From the NCBI GenBank assembly GCA_960531495.1, contig OY482847.1:29001098-29065097 (forward strand): a DNA stretch of 64,000 nt, given 5' to 3'. Below are positions 12,110 to 43,811 of this stretch, in pieces (the first letter of the stretch is position 1; each line of letters begins with the position of its first letter). The position numbers and the translations under genes are program-made. Below the pieces are notes generated by a model, which was not told the origin of the DNA, searched no databases, and worked only from the letters and a program-made list of their open reading frames with translations. Source of the DNA: Zeus faber (taxonomy: Eukaryota; Chordata; Actinopteri; Zeiformes; Zeidae).

Positions 12110-12450
12110 TAAAGCGCTTTTACTTTTGATGGAGCATCCCGTCCGGGTGCATCTCCGCCTGGTATTGGAACTGTTCCTCTCTGAACCGCAAAGCCCCGCA
12201 GAGAGTGGCACCCACCACCTGGTCAACACTCGCCGCCCTACAGGACTTATACACCAGGCGATGCAGGACCAGGGCCCAGGCAGATTATCGTGGATCCCCA
12301 CCACACCAACCGTGGGCTGCTCCAGTGGCTGCGACCCAGAACAGAGAGACTCAGAAAGAGCTTTTCCCAAACTCCGTCACAAACTAGGACTCACCTCATA
12401 AATACTGTGTCCACCTCACTGCTGTAATACTACACATTTATATTCCTTGA
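12110..12450 (+). mobile_element. 3'-end fragment of a fish non-LTR retrotransposon
   Basis: One frame reads a short reverse-transcriptase-tail-like peptide (RRCRTRAQ, then HTNRGLLQWLR in a shifted frame). A stop, a CTGTAATACTACACATTTATA-type 3' UTR and a TTA array follow. The assignment rests on resemblance to common fish LINE tails and is not certain. Confidence 0.45.
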
Positions 12451-12455
<5 letters not shown>

Positions 12456-12507
<52 letters not shown>

Positions 12508-12508
12508 T
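12456..12508. repeat. (TTA)n microsatellite
   Basis: About 17 perfect TTA units abut the LINE-like tail to the left. Confidence 0.95.
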
Positions 12509-13138
12509 CAGTTTGCAAACATTGCACAATGTACACAATGATATTCATTATAGTTTCTGTTCTAAGTAGAAGTATCAATGTGGTGCGTTCACTCTTATTA
12601 AAGTCATTTTGTGTTTGGGTATTTGTACTCTCAGTATGCTTACGTGAAGGGTCCGAGTACTTTTCACTCATTGGACATTAGATATTATAGCTGCTTTGCT
12701 AAAGCTAACGGACACTGCTCTAGATAGCGCGTTGTGCCCTGAAACCACAGAATGAGGAAACGTAGCGGGTAAACGAAGGCGTAAGCAATCCAAGCAACGT
12801 AGGCTCTCTAGGAGATTAATATGAAAGGAAGGATATCTCAACCTTGAATCAATTTTTTAAATTTTATGATTATTCTTTTTTTTTTACATTTTAACACTAT
12901 TCAAACAAGCAGTGGATATTTAACATGCTCTCGTGCATTTTTACTTAATTACCATCACTTATTATCAGCGCGTACTCACTGTGAATCTTATGGGTTATTT
13001 CTAAATGATGTAAATGTATTTACTTTACGCAAACATAATCGCGAGTTAACTCTTTCTTTTACGAATTGTGGTGGAGCGCCTCGCGTCGACTACGCACATT
13101 TTAGTATTTTTAGAGCTCATGGAGGTTATTGTGCGTAA

Positions 13139-13220
13139 TCACCGGGTGTCATGACATTTCACTGCATATATATGACGTATGTCTATGTACGCATACAAAT
13201 AACCTCTTGACCTTGAACTT
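13139..13220 (+). repeat. Dispersed repeat tail (copy 2)
   Basis: Carries the module TTTCACTGCATATATATGACG then CAAATAACCTCTTGA, preceded by the longer shared context GGAGGTTATTGTGCGTAATC. That context also appears, reversed, at 17502-17605 and 57647-57705. Confidence 0.65.
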
Positions 13221-13429
13221 AAAAGCAGCACAGTAACTATTATTTGAACTTGTCGGGCGCCCCCTGCAGGCCACTCAACGAACCGCAGCAGCAATGTGTT
13301 ATGGATGCTCCTCCTGCCCCTGCCCCGCGGTGCACACCGCGACTCCCTTCGACTCGTGTCGAATCGAAAGTAAACCCTGTCGTGGTCTTCCTGGATTTTA
13401 AAACCCATCCGACAAACCCCGAAACCCAC

Positions 13430-13554
13430 CAACACAGTGGAACACGGGAGGTGGGCGTCTAACCGGACAGGCGGACAGCTCCAGCTAACGACGAGCTTAG
13501 CAACACACCCCGGCCAGGAGCTGTCCAGTGCGGCGAGCTGAGCGGATGGAGCAG
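13430..13554 (+). promoter_or_regulatory. phka2 5' UTR exon with upstream ATG
   Basis: A CpG-rich segment ends at a good donor (GAGCAG/GTAGGT) at 13554. Spliced to the acceptor at 14100 (CCTGCACAG), it puts an ATG at 13546 in a four-codon upstream frame, ATG GAG CAG / AGA TAA. That frame ends before the phka2 start codon at 14116. The 5' limit is not visible. Confidence 0.55.
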
Positions 13555-14106
13555 GTAGGTCCGATTATACGGTCATTACAGCTTCAGTCCGCAATTTTGA
13601 AATGAAACGCGCTTTATTTCTGACCAAAGCCAAACCTGCAGAAGGGTAATATTCGATGTAGCTATACAGTACAATTATTTCGCGGGTAGGTGAATAGATA
13701 CTATTCGTGCTTATAAAGACCCAAACTGCGGGTGGATTGCGGTGTTTACCGCCAGGCAGTTCACATCAAAACAAATACATTTAAAACTTTTTTTGAAAAA
13801 ATGAAAAAAAAGTTAAATTTGAAATACATTTTATACATTTTATACATTTATACATATAACACACCTAAAAATAACAATACATCTCTGTATCAAAAATTCA
13901 CATTCTGAAAAAAGCAGGACATTGTGCAAGTTTGCATAGCATACAACATATATAGGATCAAATCTGTACATACTTTATACGGAGTGTGCCAGGTTGGTTG
14001 GAAAAAAATGGTTATAGAAATATACCTGGAATATACTGTATCTTTATATATATATGTACATGCACACTCCTTTATTTGCACACCTCTGTGTCCTGCACAG
14101 AGATAA

Positions 14107-33792
<19,686 letters not shown>

Positions 33793-35783
33793 GGGCCTAA
33801 AAAAAAAGCATCTTAAGAGATGACGATGATGATGGATTATTCTCCATGTGGTGCTCATTGAACTTCTGAGTATTTCATGTTAATGTATCTTATGTGTGTT
33901 TTAATTCTGCAAGAAAATAGGAAATAGGTTTGTCATCAAATGTTAAATCCTCTAGTTTGTTAATTTCTTGAATTATTTATTATTTTTTATCATGACACTC
34001 AAATACAGTTTTGTTTCTAACCTATAACTTCAGGCATAATAGTATGAATATAGCAGCTGGGATATCTGTGTCCCGTGTTTTCGATAAATTCATCAGTTAA
34101 ACAAACCTAGCTTATTAACCTACACTGTGAATGCAATTTATAATAACAATAATTACATTAATTTGAATTGTAAAGAAAATAATAGATTTTTGAACATTTT
34201 TAGAAAGTAACAATTTATGTTACTTAACATATTTAAGTTATTGGGAGAGAAGCCCCTTTCCCACATGGAATCCGTAACATTGGTGGATAAAAAAAAAAAA
34301 AAATCTGGCAAAGGCAGTAGGTAGTCATTCCCACATTGGCCTCCTTTACAGAAAATTGTTCCCACATAGATGACTGTCACGGATACAGTACGTAACGGCT
34401 TAGTGTTGGTATGTTATGTCCAGTGTAGATGCGATCATTTATAAAATCTTTCGGCCACGGACGTACAATCTGAATTGGTTTAGATTTATTCCTGGCTCTC
34501 CGACGCTTTTATATCGCCCCTCCCTTGTTCCCCATGTCCCCGCACTGCTCCACTAACTGTAAAAGACATGTCCAGGGTCTGAGTGGCATTTTTAAGAAGG
34601 AAAATAATAAAGTTGAAGGATATCAAACTGGACAGTTTCAGTTTCTCGTCCTTGCAGCCGAGCGCCACGGTTCGGACTCGCCATTTCTCACTCCCCTTTT
34701 TTTTCTTCCCAAAAACAAATAAGTTGTGAAATATTTATACGAAATAAATATTCGTAAAACCCCACTATTTGTGCTTTATTTGGATTCGGCTCGCCCCAAA
34801 ATTACGGCAATTCCCATTCCTTTGCTTCCGTTCCCGGGACCGGCTCCAGTTCCCACATGACGCCAATACGGAACATTGCCAGTAAATTTACAGCTTCAAG
34901 TGCAAGTGGGAAAGGGGCTAAAGAAAACATTTGTTTAATAGTTATGTTACCATCATTGCCTAATAACTTCAAAACTAACCTTAAGCGTAAAAATCCTTAC
35001 TCAAACCCAATGTACGTTGTATGACGTGTGGGAGGGATGAAATGGTAAAAATGGTATGGTGTGTTGATTATGCGTGCGCACTGATAAGTTAAAGTTGCAG
35101 AGCAAGTTAAAAAGAGGGAACTTTGGTTTGTACCGTTAAGTTGGAAAAGGGTTCGGCAGGTTTTGGTGTGTTGGTGTGTCCAGTGTCCTGTGCCTACTGA
35201 CTGCAGAGAGAGAAAGAGAAAGTGCTTCGTATTCAGGTTATACTAGACACTGTTAACAAACTGTGGTGTCATGGATTTGATATTTTACTGTCAAAATTTT
35301 CGATTTTTTTTTTTTAAATCCATTTCAATAAATAATGTTATTTAATCAAGATAATATATAATACTATTTATTGAAATGCAGTACGCAGACCACATGTACT
35401 GTAATATATTTAATGTCCGGTTCGAATAACGTATCAATGCAATTTTCCCATATATAGTATATTCATTGCAATATTGTTATTTTTGTCTATTTACATACCT
35501 CTAATGTAACTATGGTTGTGTGTTGTGAGAGAATAATAAAATACTCTATACTAAAAGACTATCCATGTTTCATATGGCTAGAGCGAGATGAATCACTTGC
35601 TACTTCAATGAAAGCAGCACCGGACCTATAGTGTTGAAATGAAAACCAACAAGATGTGAGTGATTGATTGAATGATTGATGATTCTGGGGCCTGTACGAT
35701 TTGCTCACCCCACAAACGTCCATGTACCTTCTCTGGGGAGATTTATGGAAAATGGGCCAAACTCTTTCTGGTCGTCAGTCATT
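33793..35783. other. phka2 3' UTR and intergenic region
   Basis: No exon is supported. It holds the phka2 3' UTR, an inverted-repeat element at 34251-34919, and the facing 3' UTR of the sushi/EGF gene. AATAAA candidates on the plus strand occur in the AT-rich part near 34740 and 35530. None is clearly preferred. Confidence 0.5.
34251..34919. mobile_element. Inverted-repeat element, 669 bp, no transposase
   Basis: The left end AGCCCCTTTCCCACAT and right end AAGTGGGAAAGGGGCT are inverted repeats with one or two mismatches. The words TTCCCACAT(A/G) also recur inside near 34332, 34360 and 34850, as in a non-autonomous element built from repeated subterminal motifs. No open frame resembles a transposase. 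Confidence 0.65.
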
Positions 35784-37105
35784 TCAATTAAGGCCGAAGG
35801 ACAGCACTGAGGGAAAGACCAGGGTAGGAGAAGCTCCGGGTGACGGCGCATCCCTGGGAACACATTTCTTCCAGCTGTAGTGGGAGTGGCGGTGGGAGGG
35901 CGGACAGACGCATTTGTACGCTCCTTTCTGGTTGACGCACAGGTGTGAGCAGCCTCCGTTCTTCCGGCTGCACTCGTTGATGTCTGGGGGGTGGGGGGGA
36001 GACGGTCAGCCGAGACTTTTTCCAACCTTCCAAACCTTTTCCCAACAACTCCCTTATTGAGCATCCCAAACCGACCTTTGCAGTGTCTGCCGTCCGCCTG
36101 CAGTGTGTATCCTCTGGGGCAGATGCAGCGATGGGACCCTGGTAGGTTGACACACTGCCACTGACACCCGTTCAGCTCCAGATCTTCCTCCTGGCATTCA
36201 TCTACATCTTTGTGTTCACACAGATATGTGTGTTAAATCACTCCAATTGTCTTTTGAATCCAATCTAACTTGATGCCAGTAATCCAACAGACAAACAAAC
36301 TTTTCAACACAGTGGGTTCTCCTACCTACACAGTCCCCCCGCAGGGTGTGCGTGGTGACGTTCCCGGGCTCCAGTGTCTGGGGCGCTCTCCTGAACCCGG
36401 CAGGACACTGAACAACGCAGCTCCGTCCGTCTCCGGCCAAGGCACGCCCGTGACCGCAGGAGCAGCGGTAGGATCCCGGTGAGTTGTGGCATCGCTCCGT
36501 GCAGGGCCCGCGACCCTGGTTGACCGCACACTCGTCTTTATCTGGCCCATGTGGAAAAAGGGAAGCTTACGTATCATGTGAGTGAATTGTGATTTTCACC
36601 AATTTCAAGTTTAATTCATTTGACGTCCATTATTGTGTGTGAACTATATGGTACTATGCAAATAAGTATGGGATAACCTGCAGTCATTATTCAGAACTAA
36701 CTGACCGCTGATTGTTGCTGATTGGCCAATCAGAATCAAGTATTCCACAGAGCCTTATAATAAACGAAAATAATTGTATTTCCACCAAAAGCTTAGATTT
36801 ATTTTGATTATTTTTCTCTGTAATACTCCTTTCCTAATTTCATTTAAAATAGTGAGGAGTGATGTTAAGCGCTTTCTGACCTTGGCAGTGTCGGTCTGCG
36901 CTGTCCAGGCTGTAGCCGGCGGGACACTGGCAGTGGAAGCTTCCAGGCGTGTTAACACAACCGAACATGCAGCCCGTCACCGCCACGGGCAGCAGGCACT
37001 CGTCCACATCTGGTGGGAGAGAGAAACTTTTTTCTTTTCTTTTTTTTTTTACACAGAAGTTAAGTTAGTAGACGTACAGGCTCACATGTTTGGACACACG
37101 CACGC

Positions 37106-37165
<60 letters not shown>

Positions 37166-40100
37166 ACAGTCCTGTACAGGAGCTCTGGTTGTGGGTGAGC
37201 TGGTAATATAATATAATAATAAACTTTATTTGTATAGCACTTTTCCAAACATAGTTTCAAAGTGCTTTACATAAGATAAAAAATAAATAAAAACAGAGGA
37301 AGAACTGTACAAGAACCATAAGAAAACAAACATAGGAAGATAAGAAGAAAATATAAAAATAGACATTAATCAGGTGGTACAAATCAGGTAGTAAAAGCAA
37401 GTCTACAAAAGTGTTTTTTAAGAAGTGATTTAAAAGAGTTATACTGAATTTGGCCTCACAACCTCAGGCAGGTTGTTCCAAAGTCTAGGGGCCCTAATAG
37501 CAAAGGCCCAATCTCATTTTGTCTGGACTTCGGAATGGCTAGAAGGACCCTGCCCGAGGATCTTTGGCTCATATGGGTTTAGAAGGTCTGTGTTGTAAGA
37601 AGGGGCTAGACTGAGCTGTGCCTTAAAAGTAATCAGTAAAATATTAAGATCAATTCTGAAACGAATGGGTAACCATTGAAAGAAATCTAAATTGGTGTAA
37701 TGTGCTTTACTCTTCTGTTTTTGTTTCAAGTCTGGCTGCTGAATTCTGTACTAGTTGAAGACGGGAACATTTTTTTACATTTTTTATTTATTATTTATTT
37801 TATTTTTTTGAGGCCGGAGTGGAATGAATTGCAGAAATCTAGACGGAGGAAATAAAAGCGTGGATGAGTTCTTCAAGATCTGCAGGAGTTAGAAAAGACT
37901 TAGCTTCCGAGATTTTTATTTTTCCTTAGCCGCTAATTACACGACTGGACGACCTTGTTCACCTGTGTGTTAAACTAAGACCGCTGTCTAAAACCACTCC
38001 TGAATTTCTGGCTGTTGGCTTTACGTTGGCAGCTAAGTCACCAAGATTATGTTGAATAATTGCAGTGGAGGATGGCGGCCCGAATAGTCACCAAGCTGTT
38101 TATTCAACTTTCTTTATACAAGACTTTGGATAAGAATGGGAGTTTAGAGACAATTTCAGGTCTAAAATTGCTAAGAACCGAGGGGTCCATATTGTTTTTT
38201 TGGGTTTTTTTTTGAGAAGCCATTGGATGAGTTGACTTCCTGTGAAATGTAAAACATTGAGCCAGGGAGATGAGATTGCTGATGGTTTGTTTTTTTTCTG
38301 TTTTTTTATTTTTTTTACAGGGGCTACAGGTTCACGGGTGGCCTGACAGAGGTCATTAAATGTATTTAGCAAGTTGGCCATTTGACGGGAGGGAACGGAG
38401 GGAGTAGAAGAAGCAACTAATACATCAGAGAGTTTCTCAGCAGTCAAGGGTTAATGGCGTGGGAACGACTCGGTGAAGACTAGACCTTGGGTGGGGGGGG
38501 GGGCATAATATTTCAAAGCTAAAACAGTACTAGAAGTTGAGAGGTTCAGAAGACTCGGCCCATGAGTCTACAAGGTCCAGCGAATGGCCTTGATTATGTG
38601 TAGGCCCAGTGACATGAACCATCAAGTTAAAAGACTCCAGTAAGTTTATCAATTCTTGGGCAAAAACATTATCGGGGCAGCAAATGTGAATATTAAAATC
38701 TCTGAGAATGAGGACTCTATCGTCATTGGGCACTATTATTGAAAGTAGTTCTGAGAATTCATTGATACATCTTGAGTTCGGCTGAGGTTGGTGGTAGACT
38801 CATACACAGAGGATGGGATGAGGCTTGTTTCCAAGCCGAAGTGCGAGGAGCTCAAAAGAGAAGACACCACACGACACTGGGTTACACACAAGTCTATACC
38901 TGTGAATGACAAACACACCCCCTCCCTGGCCAGAGGGTCTGGGGTTCTGGAGGTAATAAAAAAACAGAAGGGATGGCTTCATTCAGGGCTGATCTTGTAG
39001 TTTAAGCCAGGTTTCTGTCAACATTAGGAAGTCCTGATTATTTGAGGTTGTTATATCTTTGCAAATAAAAGATTTGTTGTTCGATGATCTAACATTCTGT
39101 AAAACTAACTTAATAACAGTATTTGGTGGAGCAGCGTAAGAGTTTGTGTTTATACGTATGAGGTTTGAGGGATTTACTCTGGAAAGAGGGAAAGACATTT
39201 TTGGATGGAAGGGTGGAGAAGGGCAACTGACAGTGAACGGGGAGATATTTGGTCTGGGCGTAATAACAATGGGAATGCTATTTTTGTAGGTAGAGTCACG
39301 AGGCACCAGACCGACCTTATGTCAGCTTGTGGTAGAACACAGTGCAAGGTCAAGGTTAAAAGACAACAGTTTTGTGCCTGTTCTGTTTAAGTGGCGGCAA
39401 TCTCTTGCAAAAAGGTTTCTGCGATCCCAAAATGCAGCATAGTTATCTGCATAGACTATGTTAACGCGGCTACAGTCTCTCTTTAGCCAGATATGAAGGT
39501 GATGGATGCGGCTGGAATCCATGTCAAAAGCAGGGAGAGGGGACTGGTCCAGATGTCATAATTGTCTATTTTGTTTTCAAAGTGGTATTCATACAGTAAC
39601 TTCTATAAAATTGGATTTCAGTCATTCAGATTTTTTTAAATGGAGATCATTAGGAGGATCATTTGGAGACAGAACGATGATCGAGGGTAATGAAAGTGCT
39701 CTCCAGGGGGTCCTTATTTTGGAGATGAAGATGCCGAACCATTGACAAGCCCGCAACGAGCATGGATGGAGGAACAGATGAAGGCGGGTGTCGGGGCTCT
39801 TTGCGAGAAATCCTACCCCGGCGGGCAGGCGACACACACACGGTGACCTGTACAGGAGCTCTGGTCGTGGGTGAGCTGGTAGCCTCCAAAAGGCTTTATA
39901 CATCTATGCCGGCATTGGTGCCGCCCTTGGCTCATTTTCAGAATCACCATTTCCCATTATAACCACAGCTCCATCCTGAAGCAATAAGCGCAACAGAGCA
40001 AATTCAGTGGGCACAGACCTACTGTAAAGCATAAGGAAACTAAAGCAAACACGCATAGTTACCAAGACACTAAAGAACAGGTGTCAAATAAAACAATATT

Positions 40101-41392
40101 AAAAACTATGAGACATGAATAAAAAAAGAATAATGGCAGATACAGTTAGCCTGTAGTCCAATCTACTTTATGAAGGAAAGCAAATGTCATGCAGAGAATT
40201 TGGGTCCCAGTCTCTTCCCCTGCTGTCGGAGAGGAATGCCTGCTAGAGTTATTTCATGGCACTGGAATGCCCAGGCTCAAACTTAACTATTATCAGCGAG
40301 CGGTGTTGTATACAGGACCCCACTATGTCATTAGACAGATATGTCAGACGGGGGAAAGAGATATTCGTCCAACCGCAGACGGATGACGCTGTACAGCAAT
40401 ACGAGCCAAAGCTACTGTTGACATCTAAATATTGCATAAGGGAACACACGCGACTTCACATGTCGTGGCATCACTTTTTTTTTTCTTTCCTTCTAAGTGC
40501 TGCGAGGGGATCCCACCGCCATAAAACGAATGGCTCTCTGAAAACCTCAGTGAGCCGTGGAAGATAAAACGTACAAAATAAAAAAAAAGATTTGAAGGGA
40601 GACTCTGCTGTGCTGTAATATGCCTGCAGGCACAATGCTTTGTTATTGAGGACAAATCCTCAAGAGACTCCGCGAGAGAATGCTGCAGTAGTAGGAAATA
40701 CACAATCTGGGAGCCGTGAAATGAAAAGGGGGAGATCCTCGAGACCTCGACAAGTTCGGCGGTCGTCCAGCAGGGTGAAGCCTGGTCTGCAGCGACACTG
40801 CGTCAGGGTCTTGCTTTGGTTGCTGCTGTGAGAGCAGAGCTGAGAACAGCCGCCGTTGTTAACCGAACAGGGCGTCAGCTCTAAGATCGGATATACAGGA
40901 CAGAAGAACAGAAGTGATGTTATTTACACAAAATAGCGCCATGAAAAAGGAACAACAAAAAACGTGGACAAACTGCACCAACGAAGAGGCTCAGTGGCGG
41001 GGATGGACTTTACATGGTGGATAACAGCGACACAAATACAGCTTTAAAAATTAACACTGAACTGTCTCAACAAGAACTACACATGGCGAGCTTCAACAAT
41101 TTTAGGCACACTCTTGTATCCTGGTGTGACCTGCACACCTGAGCAATGGCAAAAAATAATCTTTGGCCATGTTTCATACGTCCGGATAGAGTTATGCTTG
41201 GAGAAAGCCACAAAATGCATTTGAACCACAATGTTTGCTGCGAACTGTTCAACATGGTGGGGATTGCAACTGGGGATAAGAAGGATTGCAACTGTTCTGA
41301 AGGAAATTTGTTGATGTACTGTATTTGGATGATCGGCTCAGAAACTGATGCTCATGTCAGATGACCAATCTGACTCCATTAGTCTGACTGAG

Positions 41393-41438
<46 letters not shown>

Positions 41439-43811
41439 TGTTTGACTAGGAAAGACAAGGATGTGCAGAAACAGACAAATAGGTATAAAAAAGCAACCTT
41501 GCTATTATTATATTATATATATTATATTATTATAATTGTTGTCACTGCAGGAATTTCCAATACAACAGGTGTAATAAAGAACCACCGTGTAATCACTGTT
41601 GTAGGTATTGAAAACTAAATTTGGGTTTTTGGTGTTAAACTCCCAAATGGAGTAGTAATAGTAAATGCTTAAACTCACCCAGACAGACGGGGGTGACTGC
41701 ACTCCAGGTGCCTCCATGTTGACAGTAGCTGTTAATATCTCCACGAGCCAGTGTGTAACCGGGGTAGCAGGAATACTGTATGTAGTGTCTGTACTGCCTG
41801 GGGCCCGGGTTCTCCACGTTCCGAAAACTGAAGGTTCCGTGAGTGGGCACAGGTGGGTATGGGCACACGGGCCTCCTGCTGAGGGACCGAGAGAGCGGGG
41901 CCCCGCTGTCGGTGACGTTTCTGCTGAGATGGCGATAGAGGGGCATTTGTGAAGGAGTTGTGAGGACTGTTGGCAGTGCCATCACATTGGGGTGGCGACT
42001 AGAAATAGAAATGGAGGGAGTTGTAAGCGGAGAGGAGGAGGTGGAAGAGGAAGAGGGGGTCAGCGTTGAGGAAGATGATGAAGGTGTGGACGGAAATGAG
42101 ACAGAAGTGCTCTGGTGTTCTAAGCTGGGCACATCTGGTGGGAGCTTCTGGGTGGTCTGGCTTGGCCCCGCCTCCTCACCTTCAGGCCCAAGCGGACCAC
42201 CTTGAGAAGGACGCATCGCTGTACTACTTTGTTTTGGGACAGCCTGAGTGTTCCCATCCATAGTAGCAGAAGACCTAGAAGGTCCAATATCAGGATTGGT
42301 CACGTGGTCTTGGGATGCGTTGGAGAGCGTGAAGCCCTCCTGGTTTGCAAACTGGAGCAGCTCAGAAGGCGTTGGTGTCAAGGCTCGACTACGATGGGAA
42401 GTCACTTCCTCTGTATGATCCAAGACAGAACTTGTAATGGTAGTGGCGGGTGATGTCTGAGCCCTCTGCGAGGTGGACGTACTCGTACTCGACCCGTCTG
42501 CGGAATTAGGCGATTCTGTAGTGACGTGCACAGCCGGAGTGAGAGGCATTTGAGAGACCCGTGTTCCTCTGTCTACCGCCATCGCTTTCTCAACATGACC
42601 CTTCACCTCTAAGTATTTCCAGAGGGTTTCCGTGTCCAGTGGTGGGCTGCTCTGCCCAGGCTCCTCATCTCTGTCAGATTCAGTCACAGCTGCTATGGTT
42701 CCCCTTTGGCTGGTAGCCTCAATGCTCCAGACCTCAGCTTTGGCGTGAGGGCTTCGGTATTGAACTTGCCGCTCCGAGTAAACTTTTTGGTCGTTTGCTG
42801 TGATCCCATTGCGATTGGATGTATGAGAAGGCATGCGAGAAGATAAGCCGCTAGATTTTAGGGCCGACTGCTTGGAAGCAGTATTGGCGTTGGTGTGGTA
42901 TTGGGCATTAGGCAGTTGTTTTTCCTGAACCGGAGAGGGTTGGAGTTTCTGAGGGGTAATTGGAACTTGCAGGTCTTGATTCCAAACAGAGCTCATCATA
43001 TCAGCTTCTAAAAAATGAGAAAGACATTTAAGTATGCAATATCTAACTATAATGAGAGATAGAATAGGTAGAATTATGTCACATTAGTTTACTGATACAA
43101 AAACAAACAACAACAAACATACATGAAAGAAGATGAAAACATAAAAAGGTCTTTCTCACTAAGTCAGGATTATTTATGGAAACGTTGTGATTATTCACCT
43201 TTGCAGACAGGCTTACTGCCGTTCCATGTGTGGCCCTTACAGTATAGCGTTGAGGGCCCATAGAGCCGGAAGCCCCCGTTACAGCTGAAAACCACCCAGG
43301 AGCCGTCTTCATTCACACTGCTCACCCCGTGCACAAGGTGCCCTGGGCTTGGGCAGCCCGAACCTGAAGCAGCCACGGGAGGAGGGAATGGTTAAGTTTA
43401 AGTCTAAATTTTGTTCTTCGCCCCTCCGACACCCGCAGCTCAAAAAAGTATAAATACACATGACCCTAACTTGACGGCGGACTCACTGACACAGATGGGC
43501 AATGCACGTGACCAATAACCGGAGACACAGCTGTTGGTTTGGTATCCGTGGAGTCTGTAACCGGGGCGGCAGCGGAAGATCACAAACAGGCCTCCGTAAC
43601 GGAAAAACGTCCGTCCGTTTTCCAGGTGTCCAAACCCGATGCAGCTCTGAGACGCACACGCTGCGGGAAGAGTTTTACAATGAAGCCAACGGTTTCCCCC
43701 AAACAAAAGAAGTGACGTGGAGAGGGCAGTGATGTGGCAGGTGAGGTTAGCCATGGTACCTGGAAGGAGGATGCAGACCAGTGGCACCAGGAACCCGGTG
43801 AGAGCTGCCAT
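35784..43811 (-). CDS. Unnamed secreted protein: sushi-sushi-mucin-sushi then five EGF modules
   Basis: Exons: 43811-43760, 43660-43487, 43363-43199, 43007-41679, 40880-40746, 37009-36881, 36541-36326, 36207-36076, 35983-35784; 843 residues. All internal junctions are phase 1, as in shuffled extracellular modules. In order: signal peptide [20 protein letters not shown]; sushi 1 (about 24-75); sushi 2 (about 77-130); a Ser/Thr/Pro-rich stretch of roughly 375 residues in the one long exon; sushi 3 (about 508-573); EGF (574-618, [12 protein letters not shown]); calcium-type EGF (619-661, DVDECLLP); EGF with an extra CPAGFRR segment (662-733, DKDECAVN); calcium-type EGF (734-777, DVDECQEE); EGF (778-843, [16 protein letters not shown]). 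There is no transmembrane segment, so it is probably secreted or matrix-bound. The architecture recalls fibulins and SUSD-type proteins but matches none I can name. The exon 5 donor GTCTCG is weak. Confidence 0.8.
37094..37168. repeat. (CA)n microsatellite at the LINE insertion point
   Basis: About 35 CA units precede the left copy of a 35-bp direct repeat flanking the LINE at 37208-39847. Confidence 0.95.
37208..39847 (-). mobile_element. Internally deleted L2-like LINE with a 35-bp target duplication
   Basis: Flanking copies of CCTGTACAGGAGCTCTGGT plus 16 further bases lie at 37173-37207 and 39848-39882 and differ at one base. On the minus strand are an esterase-like ORF1 end (39322-39522, [20 protein letters not shown]), an endonuclease start (about 38983-39120, [10 protein letters not shown]) and an endonuclease segment (38530-38733, [14 protein letters not shown]). 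There is almost no reverse transcriptase. The 3' UTR ends in the plus-strand words AAACTTTATTTGTATAGCAC. It lies in intron 5 of the sushi/EGF gene. Confidence 0.8.
41394..41437. repeat. (AT)n microsatellite
   Basis: About 22 perfect AT units in intron 4 of the sushi/EGF gene. Confidence 0.97.
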
